Assembly: GCA_965247815.1 (NCBI GenBank)
Contig: CBDFHW010000016.1
Location: 18,679 to 82,678, forward strand
DNA length: 64,000 bases
Reading direction: 5' to 3'
From: CBDAQA01 sp965247815
GTDB taxonomy: Bacteria; Planctomycetota; Phycisphaerae; Tepidisphaerales; Tepidisphaeraceae
Part shown: positions 50,789 through 59,961 of the stretch, piece by piece
Layout: each line of letters starts with the position of its first letter
Numbering within the stretch: the stretch's first letter is position 1
Position numbers and translations under genes: made by a program
The notes under the pieces: generated by a model
The model's input: only the letters and a program-made list of their open reading frames with translations
What the model was told of the DNA's origin: nothing
Databases searched by the model: none

Positions 50789-53257
50789 TTAGCTGCCGTG
50801 CGAAGCCCGACCGTATCCCTCGACCGACTGAAGAACGGCTGCCAATGCGTCCGCGGCACCGCGAGATGCAGAAAGCCCACTTTGAGTTTTGAGTTGGTCT
50901 TCGAGCGCCGCGGCGGCGGCGGAAATTTGAGGGAACCCGTAACCGCCCCCGGACCCACGGAGCCGGTGCGCTACGATCTGAAGCCCGGCGACGTCGTTGC
51001 CCGCCATTAACCGATCAATATCACTGACGATCCCGGGCAGGTCGGCGACGTACAGATTCAGGAGTTCGGCCATCACCGGCTGGTTCGCGAACTGACTGCG
51101 GATGCATTCGGCGCGACCTGAGGTTTTCGGCAGCGAGTCCTGAACTTCCCGGATCAAGAGTTCGCGGTTGATCGGCTTGGCAAGAAACCCGCTGAACCCC
51201 GCGGCAAGGCACGCCTGTCGTTCCTCGATGAAGGCGTGTGCAGTGAGTGCCACGATCGGCCCAGTCCAACCGGCGGCGCGGAGCGTGGTCGTGGCGGTGC
51301 GGCCGTCCATCACCGGCATTTGCAGATCCATCAGAATTAGATCAAACCGACCGGCCAAAGCGGTCTCGACGGCTACTTTTCCGTTTTCGGTGACCACCAC
51401 CTCCGCGCCGGCGTGACGAAGAAAATGCGAGATGAGGCGTTGGTTGTCGACACCGTCTTCCGCCAGAAGAATCCGCGCTCGCAATGAAAATGGCCCGGCA
51501 TTAGGTAGTGGGTCGCCCGGCGGCGTCACGTCTGATTCCGTCTCGGAAGCGGCCAACCATGGGTCGATCGAGAGCGTAAATTGGCTCCCTCGGCCCGGGT
51601 CGCTTTGGACCCGGATCTCACCGCCCATTTGCTCGGCCAGGCCGCGGCAGATCGCCAGCCCCAGCCCCGTCCCGCCGAACACCCGGGTCGTCGACGGGTC
51701 GGCCTGCGAGAACGGCTCGAAAAGTCGTGCGACCTGTTCTTCGGTCATCCCGACACCGGTGTCGATGACGGCAAACTGTAATCGTCCCCGCCCGGTTCGG
51801 CCTTCGGACATCGAGACCTCGACCTTGATCCCGCCGGCGGGTGTGAACTTGATCGCGTTCCCGACGAGGTTGATCAAAATTTGTCGCAACCGCGTGGGGT
51901 CGGTCTGTACGACCGCGGGAATCGAGTGGCCGTAGGAGACGGCGAAACCTAAGCCCCGCTCGGACGCGCGCATCCGCATGAGCGAGGCGACCTCGTCGAC
52001 GATTTTCGCCGGTTCGACGGCGACTTTTTCGATCGTCATCTTTCTCGCCTCGAGTTTCGAGAGATCCAGGATGTCGTCGATGATGGTTATCAAGTGCGCG
52101 CCGTTGCGGAGAATTGTTTCGATACAGTCGTCCTTATCCCGTGCCGTAAGTGTGGGCTCCCGAAGCACGTCGGCGAACCCTAGAATTGCTGTCATCGGAG
52201 TGCGGATTTCGTGACTCATGTTCGCCAGGAACTGACTTTTGAATCGATTCGCCGCGTCGGCCAGGTCACGTGCGCTGGCGAGTTCGTGCTGGACCCGTAA
52301 CAGCTCGGTCACTTCGTGGAACGAGACGACCGCCTTTCGCGCAGATACCCCCTCGGGCTGCGGCATCAGCCGGGTATTGATCGAGACCCACCGTAAGCCA
52401 GAGTCAGGGATGCGTAAGCCCATGATCACGTCGGTGCAGGGCCGCCCGGTCCGCAGGGTCACCATCGCGGGATGCGTGTCGCCGGGGAACGGGCTTCCGT
52501 CTTCATGGATGGCGGCCCACCGCGGGTCTAATGAATCCAAGCCCGTCAGTTGGTTGCCGGTGAGGCCCAGAATCCGGCACGCGCTCGGGTTGAACGACTC
52601 GATGCCGCGCTCGAGCGTCTGGACGACGATGCCCTCGCTCAGGGCGGCCATGATCGAACTGTGATGCGTGTTCTGCGCGAGCAGTTTGTCGTTGCTCTGT
52701 CTGCTTTGATGGATGGCCGAGTCGCGTTCGATGATCGAATTGGACAGACGACGAACCGTCCGCCGAAGCTCCATCTGAGTGATGACCTGCCGGCTGAGCG
52801 CGGCGAGCGAATGTTGCTGATCCTGACTGAGCTCGCGCGTGCGATGATCGATGACGCAGAGTGTCCCGATACGCTGTTTCGACGGCGTGATGAGCGGGGC
52901 GCCGGCGTAAAACCTGATTCCGGGACTGCCGGTCACCATCGGGTTGTCGACGAAGCGAACGTCCCGTTTGGTGTCGGGGACGACCAGCACGTTATCGTAC
53001 TGAATGGTGTATCGACAGAATGCAATCTCGCGAGGGGTAGACTCGATTTCAGTCCCGACCTTGGCTTTGAACCACTGCCGCGAATCGTCGATCAGCGAGA
53101 TCAGCGCCATCGGCGTTCCGCAAATCTGCGACGCGAGCTGGACCAAGTCGTCGAAATCCGCTTCCGGCGGGGTGTCGATCAGCTCGTAGTCGTTGAGCGC
53201 CTCCAGCCGAAGCAATTCGTCCTGATCGTGTGTCGGCGTTGGAGAACTCATGTACAT
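50789..53257 (-). CDS. Hybrid histidine kinase: GAF-PAS-HisKA-HATPase-REC-Hpt
   Basis: 822 residues, cytoplasmic (no transmembrane segment). GAF (about 38-155), PAS (200-320), dimerisation domain with FLANMSHEIRTPM (phospho-acceptor His349), ATPase with NLVGNAIKFTPAGG and GGTGLGLAI, receiver domain with Asp644 in LILMDLQMPVMDG and Lys in FLAKPIN, and a C-terminal Hpt domain with His764 in VAHRLRGSGGGYG. All phosphorelay residues are present. It starts at ATG 53257 or 53251. It is divergent from an Amt-type ammonium transporter gene about 150 bases away. The downstream response regulator is not in the window. Confidence 0.93.
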   Translation of the reverse strand: MYMSSPTPTHDQDELLRLEALNDYELIDTPPEADFDDLVQLASQICGTPMALISLIDDSRQWFKAKVGTEIESTPREIAFCRYTIQYDNVLVVPDTKRDVRFVDNPMVTGSPGIRFYAGAPLITPSKQRIGTLCVIDHRTRELSQDQQHSLAALSRQVITQMELRRTVRRLSNSIIERDSAIHQSRQSNDKLLAQNTHHSSIMAALSEGIVVQTLERGIESFNPSACRILGLTGNQLTGLDSLDPRWAAIHEDGSPFPGDTHPAMVTLRTGRPCTDVIMGLRIPDSGLRWVSINTRLMPQPEGVSARKAVVSFHEVTELLRVQHELASARDLADAANRFKSQFLANMSHEIRTPMTAILGFADVLREPTLTARDKDDCIETILRNGAHLITIIDDILDLSKLEARKMTIEKVAVEPAKIVDEVASLMRMRASERGLGFAVSYGHSIPAVVQTDPTRLRQILINLVGNAIKFTPAGGIKVEVSMSEGRTGRGRLQFAVIDTGVGMTEEQVARLFEPFSQADPSTTRVFGGTGLGLAICRGLAEQMGGEIRVQSDPGRGSQFTLSIDPWLAASETESDVTPPGDPLPNAGPFSLRARILLAEDGVDNQRLISHFLRHAGAEVVVTENGKVAVETALAGRFDLILMDLQMPVMDGRTATTTLRAAGWTGPIVALTAHAFIEERQACLAAGFSGFLAKPINRELLIREVQDSLPKTSGRAECIRSQFANQPVMAELLNLYVADLPGIVSDIDRLMAGNDVAGLQIVAHRLRGSGGGYGFPQISAAAAALEDQLKTQSGLSASRGAADALAAVLQSVEGYGRASHGS

Positions 53258-53406
53258 TTCACCGCTACAGGGGCCCGCAGATTGTTGGACGAGTATCCGA
53301 AGTGCTGTTCATCGACTTAAGCCGCGAAAAAATTACACAGCGGCCCGAAGTTTTATGGCGGGCCAATAACGTGTACAACGAGAGACTGATTCGAAGGAGC
53401 CCTTCA

Positions 53407-54606
53407 TTGTTTGCAATCTGGTTGATTCTGTTCGGCATTGGCACATTGGTCATTCGCGCGGGCTTTGCGATGCAGGCGTCGGGGTCGTTACGTGCAAAAA
53501 ATGCCGCCGGGCCGATTCTCCGCACTGTAGCAGAATCCGCGGCGGCGGGCCTGGCGTTCTGGGCGGTCGGCGGGGCAATTCTGTTCGGCCCGTCCCCCGG
53601 TTATTTCATCTTCGACTCCGGTCTGTTCATGAATCAGCAACCCGACAAGGCGGGCATCGAGTTTTTTCATCTCTGCGTCAGCCTGATCGGTGGCGCTGTC
53701 GTCGGCGGGGCGCTCGCGGAGCGGGCCAAGTTCTATGTCAGCGTGCTTTGCTCTGCCGTGCTTGCCGGTGTGGTCTTCCCGGTGACCGGGCACTGGCTGT
53801 GGTTCGGTCGCCTGCACGAACTGGGCGTGATCGACCACGGCGGGGCATCGGTGATCCACCTGTCGGCGGCGGTCTTCGCGGCGGTGGGGGTCGCCGTCGT
53901 CGGCGCCAGGGCCGGCAAATATGCCTCGGACCGGACTTCGAACTCGGTCCCGGGACACGCGCTGCCGTTGCTCGGCATCGGATCGGTACTGGTCTTCATC
54001 GGCTGGTTTCCCTACATCCTCGGATCGACCTGGACCCACTACGGGAATACGTCGGAGACGGCGTTCGGGGTCGCGGCGATGAACGTTCTGCTGGCCGGGT
54101 TCGGAGGAGTTTCGGGAGGGCTGCTGTTAAGTCAGATTCGGTACGGCAAGCCCGACTTGTTTTTCTCGCTGACCGGAATGCTGGGTGCGCTGGTCGCGAT
54201 CACCCCCGGCGCGGTGGTCGTCGGGGGAACCGGGGCGGTCATGATCGGGCTGATCGCGGGCGTCATCGTGCCGCTGGCCGCGTCGATTCTTGATACCCGC
54301 GCGCATCTCGACGACCCGATGGGAATGATCTCGATTCACGGGGTCGGCAGCGTCTGGGGAATGACCGCGACCGCGTTCTTTGTCGTGCTCGGGGCACACG
54401 ATTCGGTGCCTGATCACTTCCGCATTTTTGCGACGCAATTGCTCGGCATTGTCGCGGTCGTCGTCCCGTCGGCAGTCGTCGCTACGCTCGTGTTCGTCGG
54501 CCTTAAATTGTTCGGCGGCGTCCGGGTTTCGGTTTCGGACGAAGCTGAAGGTCTGGACCTCGCGGAACACGGACTCGTTTCCTACCCAGATTTTCGACAG
54601 CAATAG
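53407..54606 (+). CDS. amt: Ammonium transporter (Amt family)
   Basis: 399 residues from TTG 53407, which has AAGGAG seven bases upstream; a GTG at 53371 is also in frame. About eleven hydrophobic helices. Conserved elements: RAGFAMQASGSLRAKNAAG (helix 1), GGASVIHLSAAVFA with the first pore His, HYGNTSETAFGVAAMNVLLA and ISIHGVGSVWGMTA with the second pore His. Loss of an expected Asp before the GG region is not evident. The gene is divergent from a cytoplasmic hybrid kinase, which may sense nitrogen status. No glnK/PII gene is adjacent. Confidence 0.9.
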   Translation: MFAIWLILFGIGTLVIRAGFAMQASGSLRAKNAAGPILRTVAESAAAGLAFWAVGGAILFGPSPGYFIFDSGLFMNQQPDKAGIEFFHLCVSLIGGAVVGGALAERAKFYVSVLCSAVLAGVVFPVTGHWLWFGRLHELGVIDHGGASVIHLSAAVFAAVGVAVVGARAGKYASDRTSNSVPGHALPLLGIGSVLVFIGWFPYILGSTWTHYGNTSETAFGVAAMNVLLAGFGGVSGGLLLSQIRYGKPDLFFSLTGMLGALVAITPGAVVVGGTGAVMIGLIAGVIVPLAASILDTRAHLDDPMGMISIHGVGSVWGMTATAFFVVLGAHDSVPDHFRIFATQLLGIVAVVVPSAVVATLVFVGLKLFGGVRVSVSDEAEGLDLAEHGLVSYPDFRQQ

Positions 54607-54762
54607 TCTGACGTTCGCAACCGATGCGATTGTTTCAGGTTCGATGGACGGTTAACCGCGAAGCGTTCGTTGGAACCGCGGAATTGGGTTTGCGGCGACT
54701 TCGACTGGGCAGACGCGGACGGCCGGGGTTATGATTTTGCCGTGCCGGATCGGGGTGCTCGC

Positions 54763-57036
54763 ATGGGAAAGAAACTTACAGTCGGAATTTTTGCCGTCGG
54801 CATCATCGCGGGGTCGGGGCTGTTTTTCTTTCGACACCGCCATCAGCCTGTACCGCCGGCTGCCAAACCGGTCGTAGCCATTCAGCCGGCCACGCGGCCG
54901 ACGACTCGACGTGTGCCGACGAACGTTCCGGCCTATATGGATCTGATTCGCGCGGCAAACCCACTGGTTGCCACGACCCAGCCGCTGGCATTCGCGGTTG
55001 ACCTGCCCGACGCGGTTCACCTGCTCGTTCACGACCCGGTGTACCTGGACCCGTCAGGGCACCTGTGGTTCACCCGTGTCGACGGCGACCACACCGCCAA
55101 GGCGTTGCGAAATCCCGCGGACTCGACCGAGCACGTGATCCGCGACGCGCCAGTTTATGTTCACTGGTGGACGACCGATGCCGGCAAATGGGCCGCCGCC
55201 GTGGTCGTTCGCTCGACCGGCGGTTATGACCTGATCACTGAATCGACACGGCAACACCTGGCTGGCGACCGGCCGTTCCGTTGGGGCCGTGCGTTCTCGA
55301 TTATCGGAAAAATCGTGGTGCCGACGGACGTCGGTGTCAGCGTGTTCGATGTCGAGCCCCGGGTGGTGGAGAACTACCATCGGTTGCCGGGTTGCACGGG
55401 TGCAGGGAATGCACCGGTCGCGATCACCGACACGCGGGGGATTCTCGCCTGGGCTCCCTGGGAACGGGGCCGGGCCGGCAGCCGAGGTGTGAGCCGATTC
55501 GTCGACGGGCGTTGGGACGACCTCTCCGCCGATCAGTGGCCGGCGCGGCCGATTCAACTTTCAGTTCTTCTCGACGGGACTGTCCTTCGTCTCGCCGCGC
55601 CCGAGCGCGCCTCGACCGCGCCGGCGGATACCAACGGGTTAATCACGACCGACACCGCGAAGGATCTGGACCGGGACCTGAACGCGCTGCCCGACCACAT
55701 CAATCTGTCGATCGGCCAACTCGAGCCGTTACAGATAGACTCCAAGCACGTCGACGAACTGATCGCTCAGCTGGATGATCCTGACGGTGAAGTAAGACAA
55801 GCCGCGTTCGAAGAACTGTCCCGGTACGGCCCGAGCCTTTCACCGCTGCTGGAAAAAGCGGTCGACCAGCAGCGACCGGAAGGCCAGATGCGGATTCGCC
55901 AGTTGTTAAAAAATCAGCTGACGCCCGCGCTGGGAGGGTTGATGCCGGTCGACGGGCGGTTGTCGGTCGCGCGACGGTACGACGACGGAACGGTGCTTTT
56001 TTTCGCGCCGGCCGGGGTGCGGGTGCAGACCGGGCGGGAGTCACCGGATGTTGTGGCACCGGCATGGATCACACAGCGGCCGGACGGTCGAATGGACCGG
56101 CCGTTGCCCACGACTTTGGTCCGCGACCAGAATCCCGAAGCGACGACCCTGGTGCCGGTCAAAGACGAATGGCTCGTGTGCGACGCGGCTGGAGTCCGCC
56201 GATTTTTCGGCAACACGTTCGAACCGTTGCTCCGACCGGACGAATTGCAATTCAGCGAGATAGACGGCATCGGTCTGCACCGGCGATGGATTTTTCGCGT
56301 GCCGACAACGAACGGTTCACCGGTCAGTCCCGCGACGACGCGAGCGGTAGCGACGACCCGGCCAGTGCTCATTATTGACCCAATGATCGCCGACCCGACG
56401 CCGAAGCTGCCCGTCTGGACCATAACAGTAACCAGCGGCATGGCCGGCTGGGACGCGGCGGAGTATCCGGTTGTTGTCAAAGACCCCGGCGGGCACTGGG
56501 AGTTGTCGAACGACGATTGGAAGGCATTACCGCCGTCCGATCGGATGCAAACGGCAGACACCGTTTTAAACCCCAAGATTGATGATTCCTCTGCTCGGCC
56601 GTCGACCGGCCCGACGACGGCGGGCACGTTGGGAAAAATGTTACTGGTTGGGAAAGACGCGACTCGATATTTCGACGGACAAAACGCGATTGTCGCAGTA
56701 GGCAGTGCGGGCCGCATTGTTCGCTGGCCACTGCCCGCGGCTGCGACCGGGACGGCGAATCCGGTGCTCATTCAGACGGCCGACCGGTTGCTGTTTCTCT
56801 ACAACCAACCGGGCAGGTTGCTGCGGATTAAACCCACACCGGGGTCGACGCAGCCGTTCGAACTGGAAGCTACGTTTACAGCAGGGATTCCGGATGGCGA
56901 CAACCCCGTCCGCATCTGGCTGGATCCAGCCGGACGCATCGACTGGATCAGCGATGGCAAAACGTTGTCCGTGATGTTCCCGGATGGTCACGTCCCCAAA
57001 TCGATTGCCAACATGATGTTAGACGCCAAACCCTGA
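54763..57036 (+). CDS. Membrane-anchored protein with a HEAT-like repeat, unknown function
   Basis: 757 residues from ATG 54763 (MGKKLTVGIFAVGIIAGSGL, a signal anchor). Most of the protein is a beta-rich region with Thr/Pro/Arg-rich linkers (for example ATRPTTRRVPTNVP); a short helical segment DELIAQLDDPDGEVRQAAFE at about residue 330 looks like one HEAT-type repeat, as used in planctomycete exported proteins. The stretches resemble a beta-propeller with displayed values but I cannot assign a family. It follows amt by 156 bases on the same strand. Confidence 0.6.
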   Translation: MGKKLTVGIFAVGIIAGSGLFFFRHRHQPVPPAAKPVVAIQPATRPTTRRVPTNVPAYMDLIRAANPLVATTQPLAFAVDLPDAVHLLVHDPVYLDPSGHLWFTRVDGDHTAKALRNPADSTEHVIRDAPVYVHWWTTDAGKWAAAVVVRSTGGYDLITESTRQHLAGDRPFRWGRAFSIIGKIVVPTDVGVSVFDVEPRVVENYHRLPGCTGAGNAPVAITDTRGILAWAPWERGRAGSRGVSRFVDGRWDDLSADQWPARPIQLSVLLDGTVLRLAAPERASTAPADTNGLITTDTAKDLDRDLNALPDHINLSIGQLEPLQIDSKHVDELIAQLDDPDGEVRQAAFEELSRYGPSLSPLLEKAVDQQRPEGQMRIRQLLKNQLTPALGGLMPVDGRLSVARRYDDGTVLFFAPAGVRVQTGRESPDVVAPAWITQRPDGRMDRPLPTTLVRDQNPEATTLVPVKDEWLVCDAAGVRRFFGNTFEPLLRPDELQFSEIDGIGLHRRWIFRVPTTNGSPVSPATTRAVATTRPVLIIDPMIADPTPKLPVWTITVTSGMAGWDAAEYPVVVKDPGGHWELSNDDWKALPPSDRMQTADTVLNPKIDDSSARPSTGPTTAGTLGKMLLVGKDATRYFDGQNAIVAVGSAGRIVRWPLPAAATGTANPVLIQTADRLLFLYNQPGRLLRIKPTPGSTQPFELEATFTAGIPDGDNPVRIWLDPAGRIDWISDGKTLSVMFPDGHVPKSIANMMLDAKP

Positions 57037-57180
57037 TTCTGTTTGATTGACCGCGGGAATCGCTCAAACACCACAGTTCAAACAGCGCCGGTAATCTCTG
57101 CGTGACGATAGAAGCGGGAATGGTTTGCAGCCGCAGCAGTTTTACTGCCGGGTGAGGCGTGCTCTGCTATTGAAGCCGGT

Positions 57181-57408
57181 TCAGCTCAAGGTAGCGGGTT
57201 GGACAATGCCGACCCGACGGACGGTCTTGGCCATTAAGCCCTTGTTGCCGACCGTCTGCTCGTATTCGACCTGCTCGCCGTCTTTGAGAGCCCGGAAGCC
57301 TTCTCCCTCGATGCTGCTGAAATGGACGAAAACGTCTTTTCCTTCAGCATTTACGATGAAACCGAAGCCCTTTTTCGAATCGAACCATTTAACAGTGCCC
57401 GTAAGCAT
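57181..57408 (-). CDS. csp: Cold-shock-domain protein
   Basis: 75 residues from ATG 57408 (MLTGTVKWFDSKKGFGFIV); the frame extends 31 codons upstream but homology starts here. The RNP1 motif KGFGFI and RNP2 VFVHF are intact. Csp proteins bind single-stranded nucleic acid and act as RNA chaperones. The promoter at 57543-57571 would give a leader of ~130 bases, which fits a temperature-responsive 5' untranslated region. A second conserved leader element could not be confirmed by eye. Confidence 0.95.
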   Translation of the reverse strand: MLTGTVKWFDSKKGFGFIVNAEGKDVFVHFSSIEGEGFRALKDGEQVEYEQTVGNKGLMAKTVRRVGIVQPATLS

Positions 57409-57542
57409 GGCGGTGTCCCGTTCGCTGTCACACTCGCGATCATCGTTGCCATTAACGGTGAACGACGCTGCGATGTGAAAGCTGATCCCTCCAAATCGCA
57501 AACGAAAGCGTCGTGGAGTTCTCAGCCGGAAATGTCCGTACG

Positions 57543-57571
57543 GTAATACCCCAGTTAACGCAATATTTCAA
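57543..57571 (-). promoter_or_regulatory. Sigma-70-like promoter of the cold-shock gene
   Basis: On the minus strand TTGAAA (57566-57571), 17 bases and TATTAC (57543-57548) give a good -35/-10 pair. The expected transcript start lies about 130 bases upstream of the csp ATG, leaving a long leader. Confidence 0.55.
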
Positions 57572-57659
57572 TATGAGGTTTTTCCCTAATTTTCAGCCTA
57601 ACCTGTGCCCGCGTCTCGGGCACGGACGCGTGAATGATCCCATTTTTACGGTCGCAAGC

Positions 57660-58910
57660 TCACCTGTTACTCGGCTGTTCCGGCTGTTCGCGGCCTTTGT
57701 CGTCCTTTGTCACCGGCGACTGGTGCTTGAGCAATTTCGGATCGGCCCAGATGCCCGGCGGGCCCGTCGACAGGCCGCTGGTTTCGACCAGCAGTGTCAA
57801 TCGCTTCGCGTGGCGAAGGTCGATGCTGAATGAGGCCGGGTCGTCGATCGAAGTGAGCGTTTCAGACGCCACTGACTTTCCGTCGACCAAGACGCCGAAC
57901 CTGATCGCGACCATTGGCACCGCGTCGACCGGCATCCCCACCCTCGCGGTAAACAGGTCGTACTGTTCATCCAGTGCGTAGGACACGCGTGAGAACAGAG
58001 ACGTCGCTATCGCGTGCTCGGCGCTCGGGCCCAATAAGCCCGTCGACAGGCCGACGTTCGTTTTATCAATCGCCAGCGCGGTTGCGGGGTCGGCCGCCTC
58101 GATCTTGTCGGGCCGAAGGTCGATCAATGAAACAAGCCGCCCCCCGCCGCACCGGATCTGGTAAAGGTCCCTTCGAAGAACTCCCATCGCGCCGATGGCA
58201 GCGATACTAAAATTGACCCGGTCTCGCTCGAACGTAACCCGTTCCGCGGGCAGTTCGCTTCCGGCTTTGGTCCGGACGATCGTGTCCGCTTCCAGCTTCC
58301 TGGCCGGTTTGAGCACCAGCGCGACCGCCTTGTCGTGCGTGTCAAAATCACCGAGCCCGAACAGCGTCGATTCCATGCGCATCGAATATCCGTCGTAGTT
58401 GCGAAGCTTCGCTTCCAGAAAATCCCCGCCCTTGAGCAGCAGACCGACCGAGCCTGCGGCAGTCCCAGTGAACTGCTCGGGGGCGGCCGGTTGAAAAACA
58501 ACCCGTGCGACCTGCTCGATCGCGATCTGAATCGTCGGCCCACCGGCCGGGGTGACGCGAACGAATTTGTCGCCGATCGCGTCGATCGACCCGGCAATTG
58601 TCGTCCCGTCCGTCATCACGACGCCGCGATTCAGCACCGGCAACGGCACTCCGCTGGCCGTCGCGTCCAGCAGGTGCGAAAGCTTGATCGCGGCGTCCCG
58701 GCCCTGCTTGTCGAGCACGTGAAGCGACTGCCCTGCTTGGAAACGGATCTCGCCGTCGTACGTTTTTCCGTCCAGCGTCCGAACCGTATCGGCCGAAGCC
58801 CGCTTCGACACGGCTAGAACCATGACTGCAATCGCTGCCGATACGACCCGCACGCGAACGCGAAGGGGTCTTGCATATCGATATTTGAAGAAGCTGTAAA
58901 CCCGAATCAT
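57660..58910 (-). CDS. NPCBM/X2-domain exported protein
   Basis: 416 residues. An N-terminal transmembrane/signal region (RVVSAAIAVMVLAVSKRASA) is followed by a beta-rich middle with repeated TLDGKTYDGEIRFQAG-like strands. The C-terminal ~130 residues, with LGPSAEHAIATSLFSRVSYA and AVPMVAIRFGVLVDGKSVAS then LRHAKRLTLLVETSG, match the NPCBM (novel putative carbohydrate-binding module) fold. Its start is 8 bases past the stop of the squalene-cyclase-repeat gene, so the two are co-transcribed. A role in binding surface carbohydrate is inferred. Confidence 0.75.
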   Translation of the reverse strand: MIRVYSFFKYRYARPLRVRVRVVSAAIAVMVLAVSKRASADTVRTLDGKTYDGEIRFQAGQSLHVLDKQGRDAAIKLSHLLDATASGVPLPVLNRGVVMTDGTTIAGSIDAIGDKFVRVTPAGGPTIQIAIEQVARVVFQPAAPEQFTGTAAGSVGLLLKGGDFLEAKLRNYDGYSMRMESTLFGLGDFDTHDKAVALVLKPARKLEADTIVRTKAGSELPAERVTFERDRVNFSIAAIGAMGVLRRDLYQIRCGGGRLVSLIDLRPDKIEAADPATALAIDKTNVGLSTGLLGPSAEHAIATSLFSRVSYALDEQYDLFTARVGMPVDAVPMVAIRFGVLVDGKSVASETLTSIDDPASFSIDLRHAKRLTLLVETSGLSTGPPGIWADPKLLKHQSPVTKDDKGREQPEQPSNR

Positions 58911-58917
58911 CGTGGTC

Positions 58918-59961
58918 TCACCGTTGGTACAACGGGATGTAATGATACGGCATCGACAGGATCAGCGTGTTGACCGCCGTCGCGTACAACTCGTCCCCGC
59001 TGCCGTCACCCGGCAGAGGCGGCCAGTAGCACTGATCGCCCCGCCGCTTCACCCGGCCGGTCAATGTCTTGTGCAGATTCTCGTACCAGTTTTTCCAGGT
59101 GACCCCGCCGATCATGTACTGCGCGGGCGCCGCGTAGAAATTCCCGTACTCGAACCAGGTCGCTTCTTTACCCTGCCGTTTAATCAAAAACTCAGAACCT
59201 TCTTTCACCATCGGGTCGTCGTACAGCCCGCAGACCTGCAGCGAATAAATTGCCGCGGCCGTCCGGGCGAACCCCGGTCCCCCGCCCGGCTGGTAGGCGA
59301 ATCCCCCGCTGTTGTCTTTGCTCCGGCACGACTTCACATAAGCGACGGCCTTGTCGATCGTCTGCTTCGGCACTTCGATGCCGTCATTCTTCGCCGCCCG
59401 CAGCGCGACGATCTGCAGCACGGTCACCGAGATATCTCCCTCCATGATGCGGGGAAAATACCGCCAGCCCCCCTGCGGGTTCTGGGTGTCGACGATCAGC
59501 TTGATCGCGCGTTCGAGTTTCGGCCGCATTTTCGCGTCGTGCGTCTGCCCGTAGATTTCACCCAGCGCGATACACCCGATGCCGTGGCCGTACATGCCCT
59601 GGCCGTCGTTTAATTCGTCGGTTGCGACGACGTACCCGTCGGCCCGCACGTTATCGAGTAAATACTTCGCCCCGCGCGCGACCGCCGCCCCGTGAGGGCC
59701 CTCGTCGGGCAGATTCCCCGACGACAGGAACGCCATCAGGGTGTAGCCCGTTAATGCGACCTTGTGCTGGTGCTCGCCCCAGTTACCTCTGGGTTGCTGT
59801 TTGGATTCGAGCCATTTCAGCGAGCCGTTGATTGTTTCCTCGGTCGCGGGGTCGACCGTCACGTCCTGACTTTGTGGAACGTCGGCTCGCGCCGTTGTCG
59901 CCAAGAGCACGACTGCGATGCCGACCAGTTCAGCGAATCGTAGAAGTGTCCCCCGGATCAC
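58918..59961 (-). CDS. Prenyltransferase/squalene-cyclase-repeat exported protein
   Basis: 347 residues. A signal peptide (IAVVLLATTARA) precedes an alpha/alpha barrel built from repeats such as SLKWLESKQQPRGNWGEHQH, LIVDTQNPQGGWRYFP and AVAYVKSCRSKDNSGGFAYQ, the QW-type motifs of the squalene-cyclase/prenyltransferase fold. The catalytic DXDD motif of true terpene cyclases is not seen, so it may be a structural or binding protein. The GTG start overlaps the stop of the upstream coiled-coil gene (GTGA), indicating coupling. Confidence 0.85.
   Translation of the reverse strand: MIRGTLLRFAELVGIAVVLLATTARADVPQSQDVTVDPATEETINGSLKWLESKQQPRGNWGEHQHKVALTGYTLMAFLSSGNLPDEGPHGAAVARGAKYLLDNVRADGYVVATDELNDGQGMYGHGIGCIALGEIYGQTHDAKMRPKLERAIKLIVDTQNPQGGWRYFPRIMEGDISVTVLQIVALRAAKNDGIEVPKQTIDKAVAYVKSCRSKDNSGGFAYQPGGGPGFARTAAAIYSLQVCGLYDDPMVKEGSEFLIKRQGKEATWFEYGNFYAAPAQYMIGGVTWKNWYENLHKTLTGRVKRRGDQCYWPPLPGDGSGDELYATAVNTLILSMPYHYIPLYQR

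Noticed and set aside
50659..50958. Upstream extension of the barrel protein
   Set aside because: ATG 50658 starts a signal peptide, and the extra 100 codons are low in similarity to any known family.
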